DNA from: Sthenelais limicola
Lineage: Eukaryota > Annelida > Polychaeta > Phyllodocida > Sigalionidae
NCBI GenBank assembly: GCA_942159475.1
Contig: OW804096.1
Coordinates: 15,896,906-15,960,905 of the forward strand
Direction of reading: 5' to 3'
DNA length: 64,000 nucleotides
The position numbers and the translations under genes were made by a program. Numbering within the stretch: position 1 is the stretch's first letter; every line of letters starts with the position of its first letter. Positions 63,709 through 64,000 of the stretch are shown here, in pieces. Below the pieces are notes generated by a model. That model searched no databases. It was not told where the DNA came from and worked only from the letters and a program-made list of their open reading frames with translations.

Positions 63709-64000
63709 ACAAGAGGGTGAAGAAAGGGGGTGTGGGGGGTTTCCCCCCACATATAACAAGAGGGGAAAAATGGGGGGTGTGGGGGGTTTCCCCCCACATA
63801 CAACAAGAGAAGGGGGTGTGGGGGGTTTCCCCCCACATACAATATAAGGGGGATGAAAGGGGGGTGTGGGGGGTGTGGGGGGTTTCCCCCCACATACAAC
63901 ATAAGGGGGAAGAAAGGGGGTGTGGGGGGGGTTTCCCCCCACATACAACATAAGGGGGAAGAAAGGGGGTGTGTGGGGGGTTTCCCCCCACATACAACAT
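63709..64000. repeat. G-rich palindromic minisatellite, runs off the window
   Basis: Six units, each with the near-perfect palindrome TGTGGGGGGTTTCCCCCCAC followed by ATACAACATAAGGGGGAAGA or a shorter variant. Unit lengths vary (about 38-56 bp). All ORFs here, in any frame, are translations of the repeat. Confidence 0.9.

Noticed and set aside
63650..64000. Proline/glycine-rich ORFs in several frames on both strands
   Set aside because: Simple translations of the minisatellite.

Overview
The window is eukaryotic nuclear DNA: AT-rich, spliced genes with GT-AG introns, and very dense in short inverted-repeat transposons, tandem repeats and retroelement pieces. The gene content (intronless CARD-NACHT-LRR receptors plus a multi-SRCR surface protein) is typical of marine invertebrate deuterostomes with expanded innate immune families. 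An echinoderm is my best guess, a cephalochordate or hemichordate is possible; no sequence here fixes the species.

Layout. 0.4-1.3 kb: CGATG-rich repeat. 2.1-7.7 kb: NLR gene 1 (minus strand) in a 5.5 kb segment that is repeated in direct orientation at 27.3-33.1 kb around NLR gene 2 (minus strand). The 19 kb between them has no convincing gene. It holds TIR elements, a LINE fragment, a tRNA-derived SINE, a 3.15 kb TIR element with twelve copies of one short word, and further word-rich stretches. At 25.5-26.0 kb lies an orphan copy of the region just upstream of NLR gene 2. 33-41 kb: mostly short transposons. 41.2-59.0 kb: an SRCR gene on the minus strand for which I can trace 11 exons in one continuous reading frame (five SRCR domains, a charged linker and a C-terminal hydrophobic tail); its signal peptide was not found. 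Its introns contain an almost intact, recent Ty3/Gypsy retrotransposon (47.5-52.3 kb) inserted in a foldback element, a 1 kb minisatellite, a TIR element carrying a 47-bp tandem array, and many MITEs. 59-64 kb: repeats, ending in a G-rich palindromic minisatellite that runs off the window.

Mobile families recognised by comparing the window with itself: family A (about 240 bp, ends TGGGTCAGATTTTCAG, 16 copies or pieces); family B (about 400 bp, ends with GAAATGAGTCACAAGT, 8 pieces); family C (about 350 bp, ends AATAGGGGATTTGCATG, 4 copies); family D (about 185 bp, CAGTCTAGGCCCAAAGT); several single elements (pogo-like, Harbinger-like, solo LTR).

Functionally, the two NLRs are probable cytosolic sensors of microbes or damage and the SRCR protein a cell-surface or secreted pattern-recognition protein; this comes from family knowledge. 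The most unusual signal is a recurring pattern: separate stretches, at least two bounded by terminal inverted repeats, each packed with its own 6-14 base word in both orientations at irregular spacing.
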